A stretch of 64,000 nt of DNA. It comes from Rhabditoides inermis. Taxonomy: Eukaryota; Nematoda; Chromadorea; Rhabditida; Rhabditidae. The first letter of the stretch is position 1; every line of letters begins with the position of its first letter. The stretch spans positions 186,001-250,000 of the forward strand of contig CAWZYM010000124.1 in the NCBI GenBank assembly GCA_963966185.1. Direction: 5' to 3'. Under the pieces are notes generated by a model. It saw nothing but the letters and a program-made list of their open reading frames with translations, did not search any database and was not told the DNA's origin. Below are positions 35,101-48,300 of the stretch, in pieces. A program made the translations under genes and the position numbers.

Positions 35101-38100
35101 GCACCGTCCCCGATACCCATTACACGATCATTTGTCACTCGTCGAATCAATCTCCGACAGAGCATCAGCTGCCATTCAAAATGTCTATCTTGAATTTTAC
35201 CTAAACAAGGTAGAACTTCGAGAAAATGTAGTTTGTTGCCTTTGCTTCGTTCATCTTCGTAGCCCGCACCGTCCCCAATACCCATTACACGGTCGTTTGT
35301 CACTCATCGAATCAATCTCCGACAGAGCATCAGCTGCCATTCATGATTTCTATCTCGAATTCAACTTAATCGTAATAGAACTTCAAGAAAATGTAGTTTG
35401 TTGCCTTGGCTTCGTTCATCTTCGTAGCCCGCACCGTCCCCGATACCCATTACACGATCATTTGTCACTCGTCGAATCAATCTCCGCCAGAGCATCAGCT
35501 GCTATTCATGATTTCTATCTTGAATTCAACTTAATCAAAATAGAACTTCAAGAAAATGTAGTTTGTTGCCTTGGATTCGTTTATCACCGTAGCCCGCACC
35601 GTCCCCAATACCCATTACACGGTCGTTTGTCACTCATCGAATCAATCTCCGACAGAGCATCAGCTGCCATTCATGCTTTCTATCTCGAATTCAACTTAAT
35701 CGAAATAGATTTTCAAGAAAATGTAGTTTGTTGCCTTGGCTTCGTTCATCTTCGTAGCCCGCACCGTCCCCGATACCCACTAAACGATCGTTTGTCACTC
35801 GTCGAATCAATCTCCGACAGAGCATCAGCTGCCATTCAAAATTTCTATCTTGAATTCTACTTAAACAAGGTAGAACTTCGAGAAAATGTAGTTTGTTGCC
35901 TTTGCTTCGTTCATCTTCGTAGCCCGCACCGTCCCCAATACCCATTACACGGTCGTTTGTCACTCATCGAATCAATCTCCGACAGAGCATCAGCTGCCAT
36001 TCATGATTTCTATCTCGAATTCAACTTAATCGTAATAGAACTTCAAGAAAATGTAGTTTGTTGCCTTGGCTTCGTTCATCTTCGTAGCCCGCACCGTCCC
36101 CAATACCCATTACACGGTCGTTTGTCACTCATTGAATCAATATCCGACAGAGCATCAGCTGCTATTCATGATTTCTATCTTGAATTCAACTTAATCAAAA
36201 TAGAACTTCAAGAAAATGTAGTTTGTTGCCTTGGATTCGTTTATCACCGTAGCCCGCACCGTCCCCAATACCCATTACACGGTCGTTTGTCACTCATCGA
36301 ATCAATCTCCGCCAGAGCATCAGCTGCCATTCATGATTTCTATCTCGAATTCAACTTAATCAAAATAGAACTTCGAGAAAATTTAGTTTGTTGCCTTGGC
36401 TTCGTTCATCTTCGTAGCCCGCACCGTCCCCAATACCCATTACACGGTCGTTTGTCACTCATCGAATCAATCTCCGACAGAGCATCAGCTGCTATTCATG
36501 ATTTCTATCTTAAATTCAACCTAATCAGAATAGAACTTCAAGAAAATGTAGTTTGTTGCCTTGGATTCGTTTATCACCGTAGCCCGCACCGTCCCCGATA
36601 CCCATTACATGATCGTTTGTCAGTCGTCGAATCAATCTCCGACAGAGCATCAGCTGCCATTCATGATTTCTATCTCGAATTCAACTTAATCGAAATAGAA
36701 CTTCAAGAAAATGTAGTTTGTTGCCTTGGCTTCGTTCATCTTCGTAGCCCGCACCGTCCTCGATACCCATTACACGATCATTTGTCACTCGTCGAATCAA
36801 TCTCCGACAGAGCATCAGCTGCCATTCATGCTTTCTATCTCGAATTCAACTTAATCGAAATAGATTTTCAAGAAAATGTAGTTTGTTGCCTTGGCTTCGT
36901 TCATCTTCGTAGCCCGCACCGTCCCCGATACCCACTAAACGATCGTTTGTCACTCGTCGAATCAATCTCCGACAGAGCATCAGCTGCCATTCAAAATGTC
37001 TATCTTGAATTTTACCTAAACAAGGTAGAACTTCGAGAAAATGTAGTTTGTTGCCTTTGCTTCGTTCATCTTCGTAGCCCGCACCGTCCCCAATACCCAT
37101 TACACGGTCGTTTGTCACTCATCGAATCAATCTCCGACAGAGCATCAGCTGCCATTCATGATTTCTATCTCGAATTCAACTTAATCGTAATAGAACTTCA
37201 AGAAAATGTAGTTTGTTGCCTTGGCTTCGTTCATCTTCGTAGCCCGCACCGTCCCCGATACCCATTACACGATCATTTGTCACTCGTCGAATCAATCTCC
37301 GACAGAGCATCAGCTGCCATTCATAATTTCTATCTCGAATACAACTTAATCAAAATAGAACTTCCAGAAAGTGTAGTTTGTTGCCTTGGCTTCGTTCATC
37401 TTCGTAGCCCGCACCGTCCCCGATACCCACTAAACGATCGTTTGTCACTCGTCGAATTAATCTCCGACAGAGCATCAGCTGCCATTCATAATTTCTATCT
37501 TGAATTCTACTTAAACAAGGTAGAACTTCGAGAAAATGTAGTTTGTTGCTTTGGCTTCGTTCATCTTCGTAGCCCGCACCGTCCCCGATACCCAATACAC
37601 GATCGTTTGTCAGTCGTCGAATCAATCTCCGACAGAGCATCAGCTGCCATTCATAATTTTTATCTTGAATTCTACCTAAACAAGGTAGAACTTCGAGAAA
37701 ATGTAGTTTGTTGCCTTGGCTTCGTTCATCTTCGTAGCCCGCACCGTCCCCAATACCCATTACACGGTCGTTTGTCACTCATCGAATCAATCTCCGACAG
37801 AGCATCAGCTGCCATTCATGATTTCTATTCTAAATTCAACTTAACCAAAACAGAACTTCCAGAAAATGTAGTTTGTTGCCTTGGCTTCGTTCATCTTCGT
37901 AGCCCGCACCGTCCCCAATACCCATTACACGGTCGTTTGTCACTCATCGAATCAATCTCCGACAGAGCATCAGCTGCCATTCATGATTTCTATCTCGAAT
38001 TCAACTTAATCAAAATAGAACTTCAAGAAAATTTAGTTTGTTGCCTTGGCTTCGTTCATCTTCGTAGCCCGCACCGTCCCCAATACCCATTACACGGTCG

Positions 38101-41100
38101 TTTGTCACTCATTGAATCAATATCCGACAGAGCATCAGCTGCTATTCATGATTTCTATCTTAAATTCAACTTAATCAAAATAGAACTTCAAGAAAATGTA
38201 GTTTGTTGCCTTGGATTCGTTTATCACCGTAGCCCGCACCGTCCCCGATACCCATTACACGATCGTTTGTCAGTCGTCGAATCAATCTCCGACAGAGCAT
38301 CAGCTGCCATTCATGATTTCTATCTCGAATTCAACTTAATCGAAATAGAACTTCAAGAAAATGTAGTTTGTTGCCTTGGCTTCGTTCATCTTCGTAGCCC
38401 GCACCGTCCCCGATACCCATTACACGATCATTTGTCACTCGTCGAATCAATCTCCGCCAGAGCATCAGCTGCTATTCATGATTTCTATCTTGAATTCAAC
38501 TTAATCAAAATAGAACTTCAAGAAAATGTAGTTTGTTGCCTTTGCTTCGTTCATCTTCGTAGCCCGCACCGTCCCCAATACCCATTACACGGTCGTTTGT
38601 CACTCATCGAATCAATCTCCGACAGAGCATCAGCTGCCATTCATGATTTCTATCTCGAATTCAACTTAATCGTAATAGAACTTCAAGAAAATGTAGTTTG
38701 TTGCCTTGGCTTCGTTCATCTTCGTAGCCCGCACCGTCCCCGATACCCATTACACGATCATTTGTCACTCGTCGAATCAATCTCCGCCAGAGCATCAGCT
38801 GCTATTCATGATTTCTATCTTGAATTCAACTTAATCAAAATAGAACTTTAAGAAAATGTAGTTTGTTGCCTTGGATTCGTTTATCACCGTAGCCCGCACC
38901 GTCCCCAATACCCATTACACGGTCGTTTGTCACTCATCGAATCAATCTCCGACAGAGCATCAGCTGCCATTCATGCTTTCTATCTCGAATTCAACTTAAT
39001 CGAAATAGATTTTCAAGAAAATGTAGTTTGTTGCCTTGGCTTCGTTCATCTTCGTAGCCCGCACCGTCCCCGATACCCACTAAACGATCGTTTGTCACTC
39101 GTCGAATCAATCTCCGACAGAGCATCAGCTGCCATTCAAAATTTCTATCTTGAATTCTACTTAAACAAGGTAGAACTTCGAGAAAATGTAGTTTGTTGCC
39201 TTTGCTTCGTTCATCTTCGTAGCCCGCACCGTCCCCAATACCCATTACACGGTCGTTTGTCACTCATCGAATCAATCTCCGACAGAGCATCAGCTGCCAT
39301 TCATGATTTCTATCTCGAATTCAACTTAATCGTAATAGAACTTCAAGAAAATGTAGTTTGTTGCCTTGGCTTCGTTCATCTTCGTAGCCCGCACCGTCCC
39401 CAATACCCATTACACGGTCGTTTGTCACTCATTGAATCAATATCCGACAGAGCATCAGCTGCTATTCATGATTTCTATCTTGAATTCAACTTAATCAAAA
39501 TAGAACTTCAAGAAAATGTAGTTTGTTGCCTTGGATTCGTTTATCCCCGTAGCCCGCACCGTCCCCAATACCCATTACACGGTCGTTTGTCACTCATCGA
39601 ATCAATCTCCGCCAGAGCATCAGCTGCCATTCATGATTTCTATCTCGAATTCAACTTAATTAAAATAGAACTTCGAGAAAATTTAGTTTGTTGCCTTGGC
39701 TTCGTTCATCTTCGTAGCCCGCACCGTCCCCAATACCCATTACACGGTCGTTTGTCACTCATCGAATCAATCTCCGACAGAGCATCAGCCGCCATTCATG
39801 ATTTCTATCTCGAATACAACTTAATCAAAATAGAACTTCGAGAAAATTTAGTTTGTTGCCTTGGCTTCGTTCATCTTCGTAGCCCGCACCGTCCCCAATA
39901 CCCATTACACGGTCGTTTGTCACTCATTGAATCAATATCCGACAGAGCATCAGCTGCTATTCATGATTTCTATCTTAAATTCAACCTAATCAAAATAGAA
40001 CTTCAAGAAAATGTAGTTTGTTGCCTTGGATTCGTTTATCACCGTAGCCCGCACCGTCCCCGATACCCATTACATGATCGTTTGTCAGTCGTCGAATCAA
40101 TCTCCGACAGAGCATCAGCTGCCATTCATGATTTCTATCTCGAATTCAACTTAATCGAAATAGAACTTCAAGAAAATGTAGTTTGTTGCCTTGGCTTCGT
40201 TCATCTTCGTAGCCCGCACCGTCCTCGATACCCATTACACGATCATTTGTCACTCGTCGAATCAATCTCCGACAGAGCATCAGCTGCCATTCATGCTTTC
40301 TATCTCGAATTCAACTTAATCGAAATAGATTTTCAAGAAAATGTAGTTTGTTGCCTTGGCTTCGTTCATCTTCGTAGCCCGCACCGTCCCCGATACCCAC
40401 TAAACGATCGTTTGTCACTCGTCGAATCAATCTCCGACAGAGCATCAGCTGCCATTCAAAATGTCTATCTTGAATTTTACCTAAACAAGGTAGAACTTCG
40501 AGAAAATGTAGTTTGTTGCCTTTGCTTCGTTCATCTTCGTAGCCCGCACCGTCCCCAATACCCATTACACGGTCGTTTGTCACTCATCGAATCAATCTCC
40601 GACAGAGCATCAGCTGCCATTCATGATTTCTATCTCGAATTCAACTTAATCGTAATAGAACTTCAAGAAAATGTAGTTTGTTGCCTTGGCTTCGTTCATC
40701 TTCGTAGCCCGCACCGTCCCCGATACCCATTACACGATCATTTGTCACTCGTCGAATCAATCTCCGACAGAGCATCAGCTGCCATTCATAATTTCTATCT
40801 CGAATACAACTTAATCAAAATAGAACTTCCAGAAAGTGTAGTTTGTTGCCTTGGCTTCGTTCATCTTCGTAGCCCGCACCGTCCCCGATACCCACTAAAC
40901 GATCGTTTGTCACTCGTCGAATCAATCTCCGACAGAGCATCAGCTGCCATTCATAATTTCTATCTTGAATTCTACTTAAACAAGGTAGAACTTCGAGAAA
41001 ATGTAGTTTGTTGCTTTGGCTTCGTTCATCTTCGTAGCCCGCACCGTCCCCGATACCCAATACACGATCGTTTGTCAGTCGTCGAATCAATCTCCGACAG

Positions 41101-44100
41101 AGCATCAGCTGCCATTCATAATTTTTATCTTGAATTCTACCTAAACAAGGTAGAACTTCGAGAAAATGTAGTTTGTTGCCTTGGCTTCGTTCATCTTCGT
41201 AGCCCGCACCGTCCCCAATACCCATTACACGGTCGTTTGTCACTCATCGAATCAATCTCCGACAGAGCATCAGCTGCCATTCATGATTTCTATTCTAAAT
41301 TCAACTTAACCAAAACAGAACTTCCAGAAAATGTAGTTTGTTGCCTTGGCTTCGTTCATCTTCGTAGCCCGCACCGTCCCCAATACCCATTACACGGTCG
41401 TTTGTCACTCATCGAATCAATCTCCGACAGAGCATCAGCTGCCATTCATGATTTCTATCTCGAATTCAACTTAATCAAAATAGAACTTCAAGAAAATTTA
41501 GTTTGTTGCCTTGGCTTCGTTCATCTTCGTAGCCCGCACCGTCCCCAATACCCATTACACGGTCGTTTGTCACTCATTGAATCAATATCCGACAGAGCAT
41601 CAGCTGCTATTCATGATTTCTATCTTAAATTCAACTTAATCAAAATAGAACTTCAAGAAAATGTAGTTTGTTGCCTTGGATTCGTTTATCACCGTAGCCC
41701 GCACCGTCCCCGATACCCATTACACGATCGTTTGTCAGTCGTCGAATCAATCTCCGACAGAGCATCAGCTGCCATTCATGATTTCTATCTCGAATTCAAC
41801 TTAATCGAAATAGAACTTCAAGAAAATGTAGTTTGTTGCCTTGGCTTCGTTCATCTTCGTAGCCCGCACCGTCCCCGATACCCATTACACGATCATTTGT
41901 CACTCGTCGAATCAATCTCCGACAGAGCATCAGCTGCCATTCATGCTTTCTATCTCGAATTCAACTTAATCGAAATAGATTTTCAAGAAAATGTAGTTTG
42001 TTGCCTTGGCTTCGTTCATCTTCGTAGCCCGCACCGTCCCCGATACCCACTAAACGATCGTTTGTCACTCGTCGAATCAATCTCCGACAGAGCATCAGCT
42101 GCCATTCAAAATTTCTATCTTGAATTCTACTTAAACAAGGTAGAACTTCGAGAAAATGTAGTTTGTTGCCTTTGCTTCGTTCATCTTCGTAGCCCGCACC
42201 GTCCCCAATACCCATTACACGGTCGTTTGTCACTCATCGAATCAATCTCCGACAGAGCATCAGCTGCCATTCATGATTTCTATCTCGAATTCAACTTAAT
42301 CGTAATAGAACTTCAAGAAAATGTAGTTTGTTGCCTTGGCTTCGTTCATCTTCGTAGCCCGCACCGTCCCCGATACCCATTACACGATCATTTGTCACTC
42401 GTCGAATCAATCTCCGCCAGAGCATCAGCTGCTATTCATGATTTCTATCTTGAATTCAACTTAATCAAAATAGAACTTCAAGAAAATGTAGTTTGTTGCC
42501 TTGGATTCGTTTATCACCGTAGCCCGCACCGTCCCCAATACCCATTACACGGTCGTTTGTCACTCATCGAATCAATCTCCGCCAGAGCATCAGCTGCCAT
42601 TCATGATTTCTATCTCGAATTCAACTTAATCAAAATAGAACTTCGAGAAAATTTAGTTTGTTGCCTTGGCTTCGTTCATCTTCGTAGCCCGCACCGTCCC
42701 CAATACCCATTACACGGTCGTTTGTCACTCATCGAATCAATCTCCGACAGAGCATCAGCCGCCATTCATGATTTCTATCTCGAATACAACTTAATCAAAA
42801 TAGAACTTCGAGAAAATTTAGTTTGTTGCCTTGGCTTCGTTCATCTTCGTAGCCCGCACCGTCCCCAATACCCATTACACGGTCGTTTGTCACTCATTGA
42901 ATCAATATCCGACAGAGCATCAGCTGCTATTCATGATTTCTATCTTAAATTCAACTTAATCAGAATAGAACTTCAAGAAAATGTAGTTTGTTGCCTTGGA
43001 TTCGTTTATCACCGTAGCCCGCACCGTCCCCGATACCCATTACACGATCGTTTGTCAGTCGTCGAATCAATCTCCGACAGAGCATCAGCTGCCATTCATA
43101 ATTTCTATCTCGAATACAACTTAATCAAAATAGAACTACCAGAAAGTGTAGTTTGTTGCCTTGGCTTCGTTCATCTTCGTATCCCGCACCGTCCCCGATA
43201 CCCACTAAACGATCGTTTGTCACTCATCGAATCAATCTCCGCCAGAGCATCAGCTGCCATTCATGATTTCTATCTTGAATTCAACTTAATCAAAATAGAA
43301 CTTCGAGAAAATGTAGTTTGTTGCCTTGGCTTCGTTCATCTTCGTAGCCCGCACCGTCCCCAATACCCATTACACGGTCGTTTGTCACTCATCGAATCAA
43401 TCTCCGACAGAGCATCAGCTGCCATTCATGATTTCTATCTCGAATTCAACTTAATCGAAATAGAACTTCAAGAAAATGTAGTTTGTTGCCTTGGCTTCGT
43501 TCATCTTCGTAGCCCGCACCGTCCCCAATACCCATTACACGGTCGTTTGTCACTCATTGAATCAATATCCGACAGAGCATCAGCTGCTATTCATGATTTC
43601 TATCTTGAATTCAACTTAATCAAAATAGAACTTCAAGAAAATGTAGTTTGTTGCCTTGGATTCGTTTATCACCGTAGCCCGCACCGTCCCCAATACCCAT
43701 TACACGGTCGTTTGTCACTCATCGAATCAATCTCCGACAGAGCATCAGCCGCCATTCATGATTTCTATCTCGAATACAACTTAATCAAAATAGAACTTCG
43801 AGAAAATTTAGTTTGTTGCCTTGGCTTCGTTCATCTTCGTAGCCCGCACCGTCCCCAATACCCATTACACGGTCGTTTGTCACTCATTGAATCAATATCC
43901 GACAGAGCATCAGCTGCTATTCATGATTTCTATCTTAAATTCAACTTAATCAGAATAGAACTTCAAGAAAATGTAGTTTGTTGCCTTGGATTCGTTTATC
44001 ACCGTAGCCCGCACCGTCCCCGATACCCATTACACGATCGTTTGTCAGTCGTCGAATCAATCTCCGACAGAGCATCAGCTGCCATTCATGATTTCTATCT

Positions 44101-45000
44101 CGAATTCAACTTAATCGAAATAGAACTTCAAGAAAATGTAGTTTGTTGCCTTGGCTTCGTTCATCTTCGTAGCCCGCACCGTCCCCGATACCCATTACAC
44201 GATCATTTGTCACTCGTCGAATCAATCTCCGACAGAGCATCAGCTGCCATTCATAATTTCTATCTCGAATACAACTTAATCAAAATAGAACTTCCAGAAA
44301 GTGTAGTTTGTTGCCTTGGCTTCGTTCATCTTCGTATCCCGCACCGTCCCCGATACCCACTAAACGATCGTTTGTCACTCGTCGAATCAATCTCCGACAG
44401 AGCATCAGCTGCCATTCATAATTTCTATCTTGAATTCTACTTAAACAAGGTAGAACTTCGAGAAAATGTAGTTTGTTGCCTTGGCTTCGTTCATCTTCGT
44501 AGCCCGCACCGTCCCCAATACCCATTACACGGTCGTTTGTCACTCATCGAATCAATCTCCGACAGAGCATCAGCTGCCATTCATGATTTCTATCTCGAAT
44601 TCAACTTAATCGAAATAGAACTTCAAGAAAATGTAGTTTGTTGCCTTGGCTTCGTTCATCTTCGTAGCCCGCACCGTCCCCAATACCCATTACACGGTCG
44701 TTTGTCACTCATTGAATCAATATCCGACAGAGCATCAGCTGCTATTCATGATTTCTATCTTGAATTCAACTTAATCAAAATAGAACTTCAAGAAAATGTA
44801 GTTTGTTGCCTTGGATTCGTTTATCACCGTAGCCCGCACCGTCCCCAATACCCATTACACGGTCGTTTGTCACTCATCGAATCAATCTCCGCCAGAGCAT
44901 CAGCTGCCATTCATGATTTCTATCTCGAATTCAACTTAATCAAAATAGAACTTCGAGAAAATTTAGTTTGTTGCCTTGGCTTCGTTCATCTTCGTAGCCC

Positions 45001-48000
45001 GCACCGTCCCCAATACCCATTACACGGTCGTTTGTCACTCATCGAATCAATCTCCGACAGAGCATCAGCCGCCATTCATGATTTCTATCTCGAATACAAC
45101 TTAATCAAAATAGAACTTCGAGAAAATTTAGTTTGTTGCCTTGGATTCGTTTATCACCGTAGCCCGCACCGTCCCCGATACCCATTACACGATCGTTTGT
45201 CAGTCGTCGAATCAATCTCCGACAGAGCATCAGCTGCCATTCATGATTTCTATCTCGAATTCAACTTAATCGAAATAGAACTTCAAGAAAATGTAGTTTG
45301 TTGCCTTGGCTTCGTTCATCTTCGTAGCCCGCACCGTCCCCGATACCCATTACACGATCATTTGTCACTCGTCGAATCAATCTCCGACAGAGCATCAGCT
45401 GCCATTCATGCTTTCTATCTCGAATTCAACTTAATCGAAATAGATTTTCAAGAAAATGTAGTTTGTTGCCTTGGCTTCGTTCATCTTCGTAGCCCGCACC
45501 GTCCCCGATACCCACTAAACGATCGTTTGTCACTCGTCGAATCAATCTCCGACAGAGCATCAGCTGTCATTCAAAATTTCTATCTTGAATTCTACTTAAA
45601 CAAGGTAGAACTTCGAGAAAATGTAGTTTGTTGCCTTTGCTTCGTTCATCTTCGTAGCCCGCACCGTCCCCAATACCCATTACACGGTCGTTTGTCACTC
45701 ATCGAATCAATCTCCGACAGAGCATCAGCTGCCATTCATGATTTCTATCTCGAATTCAACTTAATCGTAATAGAACTTCAAGAAAATGTAGTTTGTTGCC
45801 TTGGCTTCGTTCATCTTCGTAGCCCGCACCGTCCCCGATACCCATTACACGATCATTTGTCACTCGTCGAATCAATCTCCGACAGAGCATCAGCTGCCAT
45901 TCATAATTTCTATCTCGAGTACAACTTAATCAAAATAGAACTTCCAGAAAGTGTAGTTTGTTGCCTTGGCTTCGTTCATCTTCGTAGCCCGCACCGTCCC
46001 CGATACCCACTAAACGATCGTTTGTCACTCGTCGAATCAATCTCCGACAGAGCATCAGCTGCCATTCATAATTTCTATCTTGAATTCTACTTAAACAAGG
46101 TAGAACTTCGAGAAAATGTAGTTTGTTGCTTTGGCTTCGTTCATCTTCGTAGCCCGCACCGTCCCCGATACCCAATACACGATCGTTTGTCAGTCGTCGA
46201 ATCAATCTCCGACAGAGCATCAGCTGCCATTCATGATTTCTATCTCGAATTCAACTTAATCAAAATAGAACTTCAAGAAAATTTAGTTTGTTGCCTTGGC
46301 TTCGTTCATCTTCGTAGCCCGCACCGTCCCCAATACCCATTACACGGTCGTTTGTCACTCATTGAATCAATATCCGACAGAGCATCAGCTGCTATTCATG
46401 ATTTCTATCTTAAATTCAACTTAATCAAAATAGAACTTCAAGAAAATGTAGTTTGTTGCCTTGGATTCGTTTATCACCGTAGCCCGCACCGTCCCCGATA
46501 CCCATTACACGATCGTTTGTCAGTCGTCGAATCAATCTCCGACAGAGCATCAGCTGCCATTCATGATTTCTATCTCGAATTCAACTTAATCGAAATAGAA
46601 CTTCAAGAAAATGTAGTTTGTTGCCTTGGCTTCGTTCATCTTCGTAGCCCGCACCGTCCCCGATACCCATTACACGGTCGTTTGTCACTCATTGAATCAA
46701 TATCCGACAGAGCATCAGCTGCTATTCATGATTTCTATCTTAAATTCAACCTAATCAAAATAGAACTTCAAGAAAATGTAGTTTGTTGCCTTGGATTCGT
46801 TTATCACCGTAGCCCGCACCGTCCCCGATACCCATTACACGATCGTTTGTCAGTCGTCGAATCAATCTCCGACAGAGCATCAGCTGCCATTCATGATTTC
46901 TATCTCGAATTCAACTTAATCGAAATAGAACTTCAAGAAAATGTAGTTTGTTGCCTTGGCTTCGTTCATCTTCGTAGCCCGCACCGTCCCCGATACCCAT
47001 TACACGATCATTTGTCACTCGTCGAATCAATCTCCGACAGAGCATCAGCTGCCATTCATGCTTTCTATCTCGAATTCAACTTAATCGAAATAGATTTTCA
47101 AGAAAATGTAGTTTGTTGCCTTGGCTTCGTTCATCTTCGTAGCCCGCACCGTCCCCGATACCCACTAAACGATCGTTTGTCACTCGTCGAATCAATCTCC
47201 GACAGAGCATCAGCTGTCATTCAAAATTTCTATCTTGAATTCTACTTAAACAAGGTAGAACTTCGAGAAAATGTAGTTTGTTGCCTTTGCTTCGTTCATC
47301 TTCGTAGCCCGCACCGTCCCCAATACCCATTACACGGTCGTTTGTCACTCATCGAATCAATCTCCGACAGAGCATCAGCTGCCATTCATGATTTCTATCT
47401 CGAATTCAACTTAATCGTAATAGAACTTCAAGAAAATGTAGTTTGTTGCCTTGGCTTCGTTCATCTTCGTAGCCCGCACCGTCCCCGATACCCATTACAC
47501 GATCATTTGTCACTCGTCGAATCAATCTCCGACAGAGCATCAGCTGCCATTCATAATTTCTATCTCGAGTACAACTTAATCAAAATAGAACTTCCAGAAA
47601 GTGTAGTTTGTTGCCTTGGCTTCGTTCATCTTCGTAGCCCGCACCGTCCCCGATACCCACTAAACGATCGTTTGTCACTCGTCGAATCAATCTCCGACAG
47701 AGCATCAGCTGCCATTCATAATTTCTATCTTGAATTCTACTTAAACAAGGTAGAACTTCGAGAAAATGTAGTTTGTTGCTTTGGCTTCGTTCATCTTCGT
47801 AGCCCGCACCGTCCCCGATACCCAATACACGATCGTTTGTCAGTCGTCGAATCAATCTCCGACAGAGCATCAGCTGCCATTCATGATTTCTATCTCGAAT
47901 TCAACTTAATCAAAATAGAACTTCAAGAAAATTTAGTTTGTTGCCTTGGCTTCGTTCATCTTCGTAGCCCGCACCGTCCCCAATACCCATTACACGGTCG

Positions 48001-48300
48001 TTTGTCACTCATTGAATCAATATCCGACAGAGCATCAGCTGCTATTCATGATTTCTATCTTAAATTCAACTTAATCAAAATAGAACTTCAAGAAAATGTA
48101 GTTTGTTGCCTTGGATTCGTTTATCACCGTAGCCCGCACCGTCCCCGATACCCATTACACGATCGTTTGTCAGTCGTCGAATCAATCTCCGACAGAGCAT
48201 CAGCTGCCATTCATGATTTCTATCTCGAATTCAACTTAATCGAAATAGAACTTCAAGAAAATGTAGTTTGTTGCCTTGGCTTCGTTCATCTTCGTAGCCC
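45001..48300 (+). repeat. Recent 10-mer duplication (1650 bp x 2)
   Basis: Copies 45001-46650 and 46651-48300 share markers that are rare or absent elsewhere in the array: CAGCTGTCATTC at 45567 and 47217 and TATCTCGAGT at 45919 and 47569, each exactly 1650 bp apart. The junction at about 46651-46685 joins two monomer types in an unusual combination. Confidence 0.85.
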
